Assembly (NCBI GenBank): GCA_022925895.1
Contig: JAKSYS010000096.1
Span: 60,804 to 124,803 of the forward strand
Reading direction: 5' to 3'
From: Fragilaria crotonensis
Lineage: Eukaryota; Bacillariophyta; Fragilariophyceae; Fragilariales; Fragilariaceae
Length of the DNA: 64,000 nucleotides
Positions 1 to 11,613 of the stretch are shown in pieces (position 1 is the first letter of the stretch; each line of letters opens with the position of its first letter). The notes under the pieces were generated by a model that was not told the origin of the DNA, searched no databases, and saw nothing but the letters and a program-made list of their open reading frames with translations. Made by a program: the position numbers and the translations under genes.

Positions 1-156
1 TCAGAAAAGGAACGACTCGCAAAAATGGCTATGAAAATGTAAAAATAGATAATCACTTGGAACTTGTCTTTCCCACTATGGTACACATCACCCAGACTCC
101 ACGTACTTCATGATAGCCTACATACAAGTTCTGACAAGGCACTCAGCCCCAGCTAG

Positions 157-1856
157 TTAACTCTTCTTGGACGCTTCATCAAATTGAAAGGAAGGCATGG
201 GCACGGGTGGATTTGGCTTGATGTTGCGGGCTTGAAAATAACCCACAAGTTGTTTGGGAATTTCCCTGAGCACTTCCGTTGCCAACTTATCCGAGTTGGT
301 GGCATACTTGCGGAATGGAACAAACTGGACAATATCTCGTTCTGCTGCCTTCCCTTTGCTGTCTCTCAGAATTCCTTCGTCGCTATCCAACATCTCCATC
401 TTTCGAAAGTCAGCCTTGCCAACGCCAACAATGATAATCGAAAGAGGTGTCGTCTCAGATATGTGGCATATCATGTCGACTGTTTGTTCCATATCTGCAA
501 TGACACCATCAGTCAGAATGACTAGCACTGAGTAACATTGCTTGCGCTCACTCTGATTTGCTTGAGCCGTCTGAGCAGCCGCTCGTAGCATCGGTAGAAA
601 ATTAGTTGGTCCGGAAAAGTCGAACCCCGGGATTTCGAAGGCCTTATCGTAGGCATCCAACAGTCCTTGGACACCAGCGCCGCTTCCTCTCAACCTCAAG
701 CAATCTTGCTTAACGTGATTTATCTTGGCTCCGAAGCCCCAAATGGGAAAGGCTTTATTTGAAGCGTAATTTTCGACAATGCCTCCAATCTTCGAAATTG
801 CCTGTTGGTATTCGTTCCGAGATTTTCCGCTACGAAAATGCAGCGACGATGACTCATAAGGAGGGCCATTCGAAATTGTGAAGTCCACGGCTACCATAAG
901 ACTTATCTCACAGCCACCCGTAATGTAGTCCACCATGTTTGGTCGATTCAATATGTCAGCAGTCATAACATGAAGTATCCCTGCCGGCTTATTCTCCCCC
1001 TTTCTTGTGGCTCGCAGGACTTCATACATATTCGGGATGCGAAGAAGTTCATTGACGCTCATGGCCACACCCCAATATCTTGCGGTGTACCACCATCTGT
1101 TGGTAAACTCATGATGTGGATGCGTATCACTCGACTGTAGTCCCCGTCACTCAGTTTTGCATTGAGATTTCATCGATGTCCCAGATCGGACTTTGGGTAT
1201 TTCTAGCGACCGACGATTGCAACAACGTAGACCACGACTTGCGGTCAGGCCCTAGCACCTGTACCATGTAAAACGGATTCATGTATTTCTGCCCAAAAAG
1301 CCATCCTTCTTCAGTTTTGCGCCTTGAGCTGAAACCGTAATACTTCGGAACTATCCTTCGTCGGCGATGCTTGTACGAAACAGTAGCTCGCTTGTGCTCC
1401 AGTCTGGTTCACCAGCAGTGGCATGCACAACGTATTTCCGACGGCTCCCAGCAACTGCCCCATGTTGAAATAGAAACCCCCAAAATGCATGGCTCTGCAA
1501 GTGCGCATCCTCAGATTTTCCGAATAACATCGAAGACAAAAGTACTGCTCCTCTTCAAATCGATATTCAATTCGAAAAGACACTTCAAAATCCGGATGGC
1601 AACATTGGAGCACAACTTCTGTCCTTCCCAATTCTAGTTCGTGCGAGGGATGCGGTATTGATGAAGGAATAATGTGTGTGTCGCCACTGCTCGTGCCGAA
1701 CTGTTGTCCACTCCTCAAACGATCCCCACGCGCTTCCATTCGATGCAACACGCAAAAGGGATCCTGACCCGAGGGCAATTTTCGACAAGATAGTTGAATG
1801 TCCACGACAGCTTGGGATGCGAAGCGGGATCCCTTGCCTGTCTGTAGTAATGACAT
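157..1856 (-). CDS. Copine-family protein (C2A-C2B-VWA), frame interrupted
   Basis: Copines are Ca2+-dependent phospholipid-binding proteins with two C2 domains and a C-terminal von Willebrand A (copine) domain, acting at membranes. The downstream 303 codons (157-1068) are an intact copine VWA domain: the metal-site motif is seen in VAVDFTISNG, followed by the copine pattern around FPIWGFGAKI and LVILTDGVIADM. Upstream, 1311-1856 encodes C2A-like sequence (DIQLSCRKL, GRTEVVLQCCHPDFEVSF, FNMGQLLGAVGN). The C2B piece lies between them in other frames: LKKDGFLGR, MNPFYMVQVLGPDRKSW and LSDGDYSRVIRIHI. Bridging needs one extra base near 1066, 1155, 1280 and 1315, and more within 1480-1560 where KSEDAHLQSH appears in a neighbouring frame. 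Either an indel-damaged assembly of a working gene or a young pseudogene; the first is favoured because all shifts go the same way. The start at 1856 is the first ATG ahead of C2A and is not certain. Confidence 0.85.
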
Positions 1857-2895
1857 GGTAAAACTAGGGTTGCGCAGTCAAGGAGGCAGAATATTGATGT
1901 ATGTGGAGTGGGTATTATAACGCAGTTGAAGAAGGACAGCTGATGGTTAATTTGCGTTGTGCTGGTATGTGTTTGTGACTTCTTCACGCAATTCGTTGAC
2001 CCGCGTCCTGTGTCTATCGTTGTGACTGTCTATGTTCGTTTGGGAAGCGATGCAAGTGATAAACGTTATTACTCCGCGAGTATTTGCTAAAGGGAAATAT
2101 GTTTACGTCGTTTGCGTTGATGTTCCTTTTCATTTTCCAGTACTTCGGGCGTTTTCGGGCGGTACTTCTCGTTCTGCATCAGCGAGGAACGTCGCTTGAC
2201 GCACGCCTTCGTGTATGTACGAACCGTTGAGGTCAGCTGGGGCATAAGGAATTTTACGGTCATGTTGTCAGGTTGGACCCGAACAACGTATGTACATGTC
2301 TGAGTACAGTACAACGTACAACGACTTACTACGCTTGCTCATAGGGAGTGTTGTTTGTTCGCGGTAGACATCTGTCGATATCAATTTTTTTAGCCCTGTT
2401 GCATGTACTGCTTTATGTACACATTGTCAAAATGAATGAAGTGCTCGGTGCTCGTACATACCAGGTATTCTATGTACTTGACTACTTGGTTCTACACGTG
2501 TGTCATACTCGAAGTACGCAGCACATGGCTTGTGTATCAACAACAGTGTGCTACTCTACTTCTACCGGTAGCTACTACTTCTCTGGCGAGCTATTCATAC
2601 ATGTACTCTGAACTCTGAACTCCAAAACGACTTAGTAATTCGAGGTTCGCCTTTTTTCGTGCTAATAGCTTGGGCCTTCCGACCGAATAGGAGTAACCAT
2701 TCGGCTGATGGTGCATGATATCGTATGGAGTACTCCATCACTATATCCCCATCGCATTGCATCCTTGTATGTGTGCATGTACATTGAACCTCGTTGCTAA
2801 CTTCTCATGGTGTTGTTGAAAATCCGTTTTTGACATTGTAAGCGTTTAGCTTCTACTCAAGTAAACCTTGCAGCCTGCAGTCGCACCAATGATTA
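1857..2895. other. Intergenic, no gene recognised
   Basis: About 1 kb upstream of the copine gene. Only short frames without family resemblance are present. From 2,280 to 2,620 the sequence carries several GTAC and TACTTC/GTACTT words of the kind found in other intergenic stretches here. No RNA gene or mobile-element end was seen. Confidence 0.5.
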
Positions 2896-3477
2896 TCAAA
2901 GCATGGGAAGTCCCCACGTTTGTCTCGCGCTGGATAGTCCACGATCCCCGCCGCTCAAGGTTTCACGACATGACTTTGTGCCAGCATGGTAGTAGGCAGG
3001 TGGAATGGCATACACCAAAGGATTTCCTGTGAGAATCAACGTGGATGGTGCTGGTGTGCCTGTAATGATTGTGTAGTGATCCAAGGTTGTTTTGCTTTCC
3101 TCCTCTCGAATCGAATCCTCATCCCAAAAATTGGCTTCGACCAAGCATTCGTAACAAGTTTGTTGAAATCGACACTCATCCGCAGAATTCCAACAAGACG
3201 GCGACGATGTGCTAGCAGTTGTAGTAGTAGTCAATGTTGTGGGCGGAGGCATGCCTGTTCCTTGGACAATGTTGTTACCGCCGGCCACCACCATGTGGTT
3301 ATCAACGTCATTGTTGTTGGTGGTGGTGGCGGTGTTGGTGGTGGTGGTGGTGGCGGTGGAGTCAGACGCATCAGTTGTTGCAATGGATGTACCGATACTG
3401 TCGGCAATGCTTGAATTCCTGTGAAATGTCATTTCGGTCAAATCAGACAAGCAAGACAAGGGTGGATACTCTGGCAT
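2896..3477 (-). CDS. Thr/Asn-rich hypothetical protein (doubtful)
   Basis: An open frame of 193 codons from ATG to stop. It has a low-complexity Thr/Asn/Ser middle part (for example TTTTTNTATTTNNND) produced by ACC/GTT-type triplet repeats at about 3,200-3,360. This is followed by a small Cys cluster (CWNSADECRFQQTCYEC) and an acidic stretch EDSIREEES. No known domain is recognised. The triplet repeat keeps several frames on both strands open, so openness is weak evidence. The Cys cluster and ordered composition outside the repeat are the only reasons to keep it. No intron or promoter signal was identified. Confidence 0.3.
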   Translation of the reverse strand: MPEYPPLSCLSDLTEMTFHRNSSIADSIGTSIATTDASDSTATTTTTNTATTTNNNDVDNHMVVAGGNNIVQGTGMPPPTTLTTTTTASTSSPSCWNSADECRFQQTCYECLVEANFWDEDSIREEESKTTLDHYTIITGTPAPSTLILTGNPLVYAIPPAYYHAGTKSCRETLSGGDRGLSSARQTWGLPML

Positions 3478-3954
3478 TTTGTTATCGTGGGTGGTGCAAG
3501 GTTTCTACCGGTCGTATGGCCAGAAATTGTGAGACCGATTTGTCGGGTACCAGGTATGTACAATATTTACAACTGAGGCGCAAGATCACAAGTGAAACAG
3601 GCCTCTGTCCCACATACAACGTGTCGTGCGGGAACGAGTGCGCCCAAGTGACAGTGTGACAGTAGGCACACACAAACCCACCTACTGGAGTACCATACTT
3701 GTACGGGGATCACTTTTGCAAGTAAAACGCTCCAGTACGTAAGTGTTGATGGTGCTACCGACATGCATACCTGTACCGAACAGGCGCATGTGTGAGTGAG
3801 TCTCAGCGTGCAGAGGTGCAGGAGACACATCGGGATATAGAAGTGACTGGCGTGACCTGTGACGCAAAACTGGAAACCGATTCTCACGAGATGTGTTGCT
3901 TTGATTGTTGATTACAGCCACGACCGTCACGTTGCCAAAGTAATCAATCATGAA
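3478..3954. other. Intergenic between doubtful frame and glycosyltransferase-like gene
   Basis: About 480 bases with a few GTAC words (near 3,550, 3,690-3,740, 3,770) and no convincing gene. It probably contains the promoter and leader of the membrane protein that follows. Confidence 0.45.
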
Positions 3955-5674
3955 ATGAGTAACCCCTTGCGGCAGCAAATCATGGCTCCAACCATCATGG
4001 ATGACAACATCCGGAGACGGTTGTCTTTACTTCGTACTTCGAATACTCCGAATACTCAGAGTATTCGATTTCATCATCGACTGGCTCTTTTGTTTGTCCT
4101 TGGCGCTGCATTCACAATCATTGTTATCGTGTTGTCGTCAAACGCTGTCGCGACAGCTCACGTGGAAAACATGGAGCATTCGGAACACATGTCTCAGCAA
4201 CACCTGAACCTGAACGCGATCCGCAAAAAACCTTCACCAAATCATTTAAATCATGTCAACGACAAGGCAAGATTAGAACCCAAGCCACAAACAACAGTCG
4301 TATCGACACGAGCGACAGCATCACCGACTACATCACCCACACTATCACCGACAGCATCGCCTACGACATCATCGCCAACGGCATCACCGACTTCAAAATC
4401 CTCATCACCAACGCCGATATCGAGGAAGGAACGACTTCCGACCCAAGTTCAAGAACTGAACCGGAAGGGTCGAAGAACCAAGAAAGTCTCAGTAACACGC
4501 CCAGATTCCCATCGTTCGGTTCTCTGGCATTCAATGAAACTTGCTCTTGGGCCATTAACGACAATGTAAACATCACTGCTAATTACTCGCCGGGCAGCAA
4601 CTATACTCACTGCACCTTGTGGGCACAGCCGCCTCCCAATCATCGTGAAGGAATCAGCGATTGGCTTTCTCTCATAACGTCTGGATTTGTAATGGCCAAA
4701 CAGACTGGATGTTCTCTGCGGATTGGCTATGCCCAAGGGGTGAATCTATCGACTTTATCCTTCCCACCGGAATGATGAACTGACGATACCCCTGAATGCA
4801 ACCTGCGAAGAAGTTGACAATTGCCATCGCGCCCAGTACGCCTATACACGAGGCGGTGGTCCAGACTTTCGATCGTTCCGACCACTCCTCGCCGGCATTC
4901 CTCCCTTCCGAACACCGTACTTACCAATACTACCAACACACGAACCCGGTTTGAAGCGCACCTTGGGATCTCGGTTTGCCATGGAGACCGCCATGGCATG
5001 TGCCACTGGTGTTTTATTCCAATTGTCCCCTCCATCAGTCAGTATCAACCGAATCTATTCTCCACAATTCTGCCGACCTTGCGCGATCCAACGAATTTTG
5101 TCATTTCCTTGTACATTCGGACGGGCCACACGGAAGCGTTGCAGATTCCCGAGCGAACCGAGCAGTACCGTGGCACGGCAGAACGCATCGTCCAGTGTGC
5201 TCTGTATTTGGAACAACAAGAGCATCAGCAACAGCGCGATGGTGGTGGTAATATGAGCAACAGCAGCAATAACAGCCGCTCGGTTCCAAGAAAAGTAGTG
5301 GATGCTGGTGACCGACTCACCCTTTGTCAAGACATGGGTTACGCAAACCTATTCCAACAGTACATCCTACTCCCTCGCACAATTTTGGTGACACAGTCTC
5401 GTGGTGCCCATACCAAGGGATCACCATCGACAGCCGATGTAGCGGAAGGATTTTTGGATTGGTATTTGATTGAGAATCCAATGTTGTGGTTTCCGATCAT
5501 TACGGACCAAGTTTTGGCAACACGGCTTCGTTTCGGACGGGACGACCTCACTATAAGGTGCCCAAGAAACCTACAAAGGAGGAGGTGGAGAAAGGCATGG
5601 GAGGTGCCGACGCTGACGTTTGTCGCAAAGTGGAGCCAGCTTTGGAGTATAAGGGTTATGCAACAACTCAATAG
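3955..5674 (+). CDS. Type II membrane fucosyltransferase-like protein, frame interrupted
   Basis: A short cytoplasmic tail leads into one membrane segment (LALLFVLGAAFTIIVIVLSS) and a Ser/Thr/Pro stalk made of SPTxSPT repeats. This is the layout of a Golgi type II glycosyltransferase. The catalytic part lies in several frames. It includes CTLWAQPPPNHREGISDWL (4,610-4,670), FAMETAMACATGVLFQLSPP (about 4,975-5,030), FVISLYIRTGHTEALQ (about 5,095-5,145), VTQSRGAHT (5,390-5,415) and, after a missing base near 5,487, SDHYGPSFGNTASFRTG. The order HxRxG-like strand, then TQ..gaH, then S..G.SFGNTA resembles the fucosyltransferase-like fold (FUT8/NodZ/POFUT group). Potential N-glycosylation sites (FNETC, NVNITA, SNYTHC) fit a luminal protein. 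Acceptor sugar and linkage cannot be inferred. Three in-frame ATGs (3,859, 3,955, 3,982) are possible; the middle one is chosen arbitrarily, and the membrane anchor is kept with any of them. With the last shift bridged, the stop is at 5,674 rather than 5,756. Confidence 0.6.
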
Positions 5675-5929
5675 TACTGCAGCCATTGTCCCGGCAACTG
5701 TCACAAGGTCCATGCTTGCAGACTACTTGGCTTGGGTCTGGGAATGTGATTTGTGATTGTTCGCTGTACAGTGTACAGTACAGAACGAAAGACTGATGTA
5801 GACTACTTCTCCCTACTCGTTGTACTCCGGTACGCCGCAATGTGTAATCCGAGCACTACCAGAATATCGGGTGCATAGTGGTTAGTGGTTACGAACGTTC
5901 TCTAGATTTTAATGTCTTTAGGCCCCCCT

Positions 5930-7150
5930 TCCTCATGTTGGATCACACCAAACAAAAGTTAAATTCTTCTGATAGACAGGTTTGTCACTAACACCCCAAT
6001 GCTCTCAATTGTTTAAGTCAAACGGAAAATATAGGCTGGTCCTCCCAGCATGGAATCAATTTCTACAACATGTGTTGTTTTTCCTTTTTCCATTGTCACA
6101 ATACTGTACCATCGATTTTTGTCCCTCCAGGTCCTCATTTTCTTCTCTTGCAATCCTCTCTCAACCGATGATTCCTCTTCATCCATTGACTTTTCCTCAC
6201 TCATTTTTGCGTGCATAATGAATGCTGACGTTGCCAGAGTTGCCACAAGTTCCCTGAGGGAGCTGGACTCCACAAAGAGCATCAAGGTTTTCAAGTTTTG
6301 TGTCCTTACAGTGCCTGATTCCATTTTTGTTCTATAATGACCAAGATTACTTACGAAAAGGTACTTGCTGAACAGTATTCTAGGAACCCTGATGAGCATC
6401 CACAATCAGTTTGCATGGTGAGCCAGCACCTTGATGAGTGTACTGGGCTTTTTGATCACGTGCGTGACATGTCTGACAACAATGAGGAAATCATGCAGCA
6501 GACAGGTAACAATAACTAAAACAGCACAACACTGGTTCTTAAACCATTCCTCAATTGTCTTTCATTTTTGCACTTGGGAATCAATCCAACCAAATCAAGT
6601 TGTGTCTTCTTCACTCTAGAGCACTATAGCCTCGCTCAGATCTCCTCTGCATTCCCAAGAACAGATCAAGAATGCAAAACACTGGCAGCATTTTTGACCA
6701 ACTGGAGTCTCTATAAATCCTATGTGACTACTGGCAATTATTGCTCCATAGGGCTGCATGAGTAGGGATGATTTGCTCCTATGTGCTCCTATGTGTATGT
6801 TTCTTCTTCCCAATAAAACGTCCAAGAGTTGTTGGCTTGTTCTCAAAACATCACCAATATAAACTGTAATTTCTGCAACTGTACCTTGCTATAATGATGC
6901 AACCGATCATAGTTTGGACAGCACTGGCTGTTTCATCAGCTATGGCCTTGACGATACTAGTGGTGTGGTTGACAATGCATGTGGGTGCAACTTTTGCCTT
7001 GCTTTGCATTATTTCAGATGTATAACTAAGGTTTGAAGCATATTCTCCTGATTCTTGAGCCCAGAATAATTGGGAGTTGCCAGATATGGGGAATGATAGT
7101 ATTCTTGCTGCTGTAAGTGTCATAATTAACAACAACAGAACCAAGAGGGT
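5930..7150. repeat. CpG-poor, AT/TG-rich block, probable decayed repeat
   Basis: No gene is convincing here. Small frames occur on both strands, the longest about 130 codons, and none resembles a known family. By eye CpG is strongly under-represented (about eight in the first 560 bases) while TG and CA are common. That contrasts with the CpG-rich genes around it. Two similar blocks lie at 28.4-29.7 and 31.8-33.4 kb. This composition is expected of old, methylated mobile DNA, but no ends or coding domain could be identified. Confidence 0.4.
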
Positions 7151-7559
7151 GTTTTTTGTTTTATTCTTTCATCGTGATGTTTGTTCACCGTGTAAGCGAC
7201 CGCGTAACACAGAGACCTGAATGGAAAATCTCTCAGTCAGAGCACGTGAGAATCTCACGACTGGGTAACGCCTGTAGACTGTAGATACCTGGGGCCCGGA
7301 GTACAGTATTCCGGTAATGAATAGCACTACTCCGTATTCCGTATATATAGTATTCCTACACTGAAAAAGCGTATGTAGAAGTATCGTACTCCAGTATACG
7401 GTAGAACCAGTAGATTCATTGTTAAAGGCTCCAACCGTAACTTGCTCCCGCCCAGGGTTTTGGTGACAACACGAATCAGTTGATCCTAATCATATCCGGA
7501 GGTTAATAATATACAGTATACGGTATACAGTGCATTGTTTGTGGATTTTGTGACGAGTT
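7151..7559. other. Intergenic, GTAC-rich, left flank of the Harbinger element
   Basis: No gene. Bases 7,270-7,420 and 7,505-7,530 hold clustered TACTCC, GTATAC and AGTATTCC words, part of the GTAC-type motif mosaic seen in several intergenic regions. The element starts just after its TGA target duplication at 7,560-7,562. Confidence 0.5.
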
Positions 7560-7562
7560 TGA

Positions 7563-7604
7563 GGCCGATGCTTACGGACATTCGGGACTGCAAAACAAAC
7601 CACA
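7563..7604 (+). repeat. Left terminal inverted repeat of the Harbinger element
   Basis: Forty-two bases that align without gaps to the reverse complement of 12,003-12,044, with about 35 of 42 identical, counted by eye. Weaker similarity continues inward (TTTGTAGAAT, GCTTACAA words on both sides) for roughly another 60 bases. Confidence 0.88.
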
Positions 7605-7675
7605 ACTTACGACATTTTCGTCGCCGTTTGTAGAATCCCCGATGCTTACAATGACTTTCAGAGTTACAAACCAAC

Positions 7676-7706
7676 TTCTCCGTTTGTAGATTCTACAAAC
7701 GGAGAA
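7676..7706. repeat. 31-base palindrome in the left subterminal region
   Basis: Two perfect 15-base arms (TTCTCCGTTTGTAGA and its complement) around one central base. The core CGTTTGTAGA also occurs at about 7,625 and 7,729. Repeated subterminal words of this kind are often transposase-binding sites; that role is inferred. Confidence 0.7.
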
Positions 7707-7861
7707 ATATTCTTCAAACGGTGACGCCCCGTTTGTAGATCGAAATGTTCCAAACCATGAAATAATTATTCGATTACACAGCGAGATCGAATCATCATCA
7801 ACACCACGAATTCAGGAGAAAAATCCCAGTTTATCACATACTCCAAGAAGAAGAAGAAGAC

Positions 7862-7912
7862 ACTCCAGTCACTGCATAGACTCCAGTCTAGTTGCTCAGC
7901 ACTGCATAGACG
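7862..7912 (+). promoter_or_regulatory. Leader repeat upstream of the partner gene, mirrored at 11,763-11,809
   Basis: Contains ACTCCAGTCACTGCATAGAC and a second CACTGCATAGACG about 20 bases on. The reverse complement of 11,763-11,809 reads ACTCCAGTCACTAATGCATA followed by GACTCC and then CACTGCATAGACG. Each copy sits just upstream of the start codon of one of the two genes in the element, so the two leaders or promoters share the same sequence in inverted orientation. Confidence 0.7.
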
Positions 7913-7956
7913 TTGAGTCTAGTCCTCACTGCACATACGTCAAGGCGTAGGTGACC

Positions 7957-9911
7957 ATGATGGTTTCCGGCGAATCAGTGGTGTCTAACAAAGATACCAG
8001 AAAAAGCGTATCAGCGAAGAAAAAGACAAAGACATCGGCAAAGACGGCGATGACGACGAATGTAAAAGGAACTTCTCACGGAGTTCCAGGCATCAATTGC
8101 ATATGCATGTTTTGATTCGCCATCACTCCTGTGGTGTCTCAACCCTATCAGAAGTTCAACAAATGAAGAAAATTGCCGAGCTGTATTTGGGAGACAGTGA
8201 TGATGACCCCGATATTGTGTGCTGTGTTGACCAATTTCTCCATGGACTTGATCGCTTTCATGGTTTGTACTCAGTGTCAGCGGTCGACGTTCAACCAGGC
8301 GTATCCCCGAATGCAGCAATGCTACTGACACTAATCCCCGTATTGCACCAACGTGGATTAGACGTCAACATTTATGTCGGTAAGGGCTCAATCGAGAGGT
8401 CACTTCTTGTTGGCAAGACAAAGGGATCTACTGTCTCGCATATTTCCGGAAGGACAATGCTACGGGCAGCAAAGGATGTACTTCGCTCATGTAAAAAAAT
8501 GACAGCCATTGTTACAGCATCAAACTCACCGTACAAGGACGGAAACTATCCTTCCGGAACGAATTGGGAGGATTATATTCAATGGTGCATCACAGCTATG
8601 AAAAAGGCAGTCGCTGCCGAGAAGGCGGGTATTATTGTTGCAAGTCCCCTGTTTAGAAGGACATGGCCGAGAAGGCCATGATGTCGGACTCACCAGATGG
8701 TGTGCTAGCTGCTGATGACGAATTGCTGAACAAGGATGTGACTGATGTTGGCCCAGAATTGGTGGTTGGCGCGACCGCAGAGGACGGCAGCAATGAATTT
8801 GAAAACGATGATTTGACTTCATCCGTTGTAAATCTTTCTGATACCGTGTTCGTGTGTGCAGAAACCGATGAGGCAGACGTGCCGGATGGGACGTTCTTCA
8901 AAGGTTTCATAGCGTGGTGTCTCTGGGGCATATTACCATCACGAACGATCCAGAAATGAAATCCATGGCATTTACGGAATCAAAGGTTGGGACCAGTTAC
9001 GGCCGGAAAACCGGTTCACGTAAGGCCATGAAGGAAGCGGCAGCAGTGTCTTCCATTCCTATTGACAGCCGGCGAGGAAAGAAACAGAAACGGGAAATCC
9101 AAAGGATGACAATGAGGATGATGCAATTACTTGGGGTGGTGCTGATGATGACAACACAGCAGTGACTTCATTTGTCAGTGGCACTGTGGAGGATGACGGA
9201 ATCCTCGCAGGCATTGATTATTTAGATTCCGAGTCGCTTGAGAAGGCACGACAGAAGCATTCTATGCTGTCTTGTCTTCGTGTGCGAGGACAGATTACGT
9301 CATTGCGTGGTCAAGTGGAAAGCGTTTCGAGACGTTACTACCATGCAACTACTGGAACAAGTTCTGTACTTGCTGACAGCTTATTGGAAAAGATGGAGGC
9401 GCTTGAGGCAAAATTACTTGAACGCGAAGAGTATTTGAGTTTCCTTCAAAACAAAGAGGCAAATCGTCAGTTGAATGTAATATCTGAACGAGCAGCCATC
9501 CGTGCTGGTGCCTCATTGGAGGATGACAGGATTCGTCAGCAATCGTCTATAGGAGATCTACGGTTAGTAGAGCCAACCACAGCCATCCATCTGACTCCCG
9601 TCAAACAGCCATCTATCCTTCCGTCTGGTGGAGTTGTTATATTTGAATCTCCAATGAAGTCGCCAGCTGAAGCAATGTTGTCAATTGCTGCATCCTCTGC
9701 CGTCCTTGTGTGCTTTGAATGCTCAATTACGCCGACATCACACAAGTGTCGGCGCTGCAAAAGATATGTGTGTGACGTATGCTGTTACAGCCACCGTCGT
9801 CTGGAAATGGTTTGGTGGTGTGGGGAGTGTTTTGACAAGGAAAGTGTTACGAATCAGAACTCTATTCGTGACGGAAACTATGAATCGGATGGTGAATCCA
9901 GCAACGTCTGA
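7957..9911 (+). CDS. Harbinger-associated partner protein with Cys-rich zinc-finger C-terminus, frame interrupted
   Basis: Starts at ATG 7,957 with a Lys/Thr-rich basic tail (KKKTKTSAKTAM). It continues in other frames: 8,097-8,681 holds a globular, unrecognised region (GLDVNIYVGKGSIERSLLVG, PSGTNWEDYIQWCITAMKKA). Then come an acidic part (8,663-8,900) and, from about 9,120, an acidic/coiled-coil stretch (LLEKMEALEAKLLEREEYL). It ends in a Cys-rich finger with CFEC, CRRCKRYVCDVCC and WWCGEC, consistent with a treble-clef or B-box-like zinc site. Harbinger elements normally encode a Myb/SANT-like second protein needed for nuclear import and DNA binding. No Myb helix set is visible here, so this finger may be the DNA- or protein-binding part. 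At least three one-base gaps are needed to join the pieces. Function beyond being element-encoded is inferred. Confidence 0.6.
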
Positions 9912-9998
9912 TCAATCTATAGATACACTATTTTCTCTCCTACTAGTATAGTACTCTACGTTTTCAATTATATTGTCAGAAGTTGATCTAATAGCAAT

Positions 9999-11582
9999 TT
10001 AATTTGGAACGTGCCGAGGAGGTGCTTTTGATGCAAGTCGTTTTGGCCACGTAATTCTGTTTTCGTGAAAACGAATATTGAAATGTTCAATGAGCATTGC
10101 CCGAAATTGATGCAAGGACAACTGATTCACTGGAACCTCTTCACCTTCCGTAAAAATCATTTGATTGCACTGTCGTCCGTCGTCGCCATTGTTGCCGTCG
10201 TTCCTGACGCCATCAACAGTACTTGTTCCAGTTCTGTAGCCTACGCTACTTTGATCGTATGTTCGGATGACATCAGGCGAAATCAGTCTTCGAATTGCCT
10301 GGGGAATTGCATCGGGCTCAAAATTACCAATTTCGCCTTCCCAAGAAGAAGGCACACCACTATCCCAGCCAACGCTCAGACCGTCAACATCCAAAAGTAA
10401 ATTGTGCAGAGCACAACATGTAAGCCAAATGTTGTCAGCGGCTTCAGTGTTGTGCACGCGAATACCACTTTTCAGTACTCTCCATCGCCCTTTTAAAATT
10501 CCAAAGGTACACTCAACATCCTTCCGCAATGACTCCAGCCATTGCGAAAACCGAATCTCAGAACGCTTACCTGAGTGCTTGATGGGTGGCACGGTTGTTG
10601 ACCAGTTTAAATATCCGTTGTCAACAATCACATAAGCACCTTTAATGATTCTGGTTGTCGCTTCTCCACCAGTATTGGTCTTCAATTCAAATGACATGGT
10701 ATCATTGAATGCACCGTTGCGCAAGTCTGCCATAAATGAATCGAAACGAACCAAAGTCTTGTCGTTCCACCTTCCCGGGTGGCCAGTTGTTGAGTGCAAA
10801 ATCTGCCGACGATGATTCACAGTAAGATTGTACGTCCTGAGTGGTAGTAGACATCTTGTATCCAAGATGCCCCTGTCTGAGATTGTATGAAACTTTTCAA
10901 GGGGTATGTGCGTTGCATCCGTACTGCCAATGCACCCGGGAACCCAGCATTGCTGTACTCTTGTTCGCAAGCTCTCAAGTCATGTAGCGTTGTTGGAAGA
11001 CGAACATACATGGGATACAAAACCTTCGCACCCAAGCACAGAACTTGTGGAAGAAACAGCGATGAACATCACGGCTCACGAACGTTGATTCTGCAAGGTC
11101 GTCAAATGTCCACCCTCTGCCAAGATAGCGCAAGCTCCTAAAAGCAACAATTCCATAGGTGAGATCTTCCTTTCTGACGAACGGAATGGCATCCATCCTC
11201 CGTCTTCCGTCTTCCACCGTTGAAAGTAGGTATCATTGAGCTGTCCTCATCATCACCAAAAGTTTGCAGAATTCATTGTAAGGCAAGCGAAACCTTTGTC
11301 GGAACGACTTAGACCAGTTTTTGCATTGTGGCTGTGGGTCTTGAAGATACAACAACCACCAAAGGCTTAACTTGGTGTTACAGGGCGACGCAAACCCGTT
11401 GTTGGATCATTGAAGAACAATAGTCTGGGTACACGTATCTTTTTGACAGGCCGAGGTAGTGCTGGTCCTTTGTGGCGTCTTGTTTTGAGCGCTGCCAGCT
11501 TTTGTTGTTGAAAGCCTTTCTGCTTCTTGATGTTGCGAACATTCGAATGGTGATGCGCAAGCAAACTCAACAGCAGATTTGT

Positions 11583-11613
<31 letters not shown>

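Noticed and set aside
1151-1320. Programmed -1 frameshifting in the copine gene, because two breaks share the word CAAAACTGA
   Set aside because: The word is not a canonical slippery heptamer, other breaks in the same gene and in unrelated genes show the same missing-base direction at different sequences, so a common technical cause is simpler.
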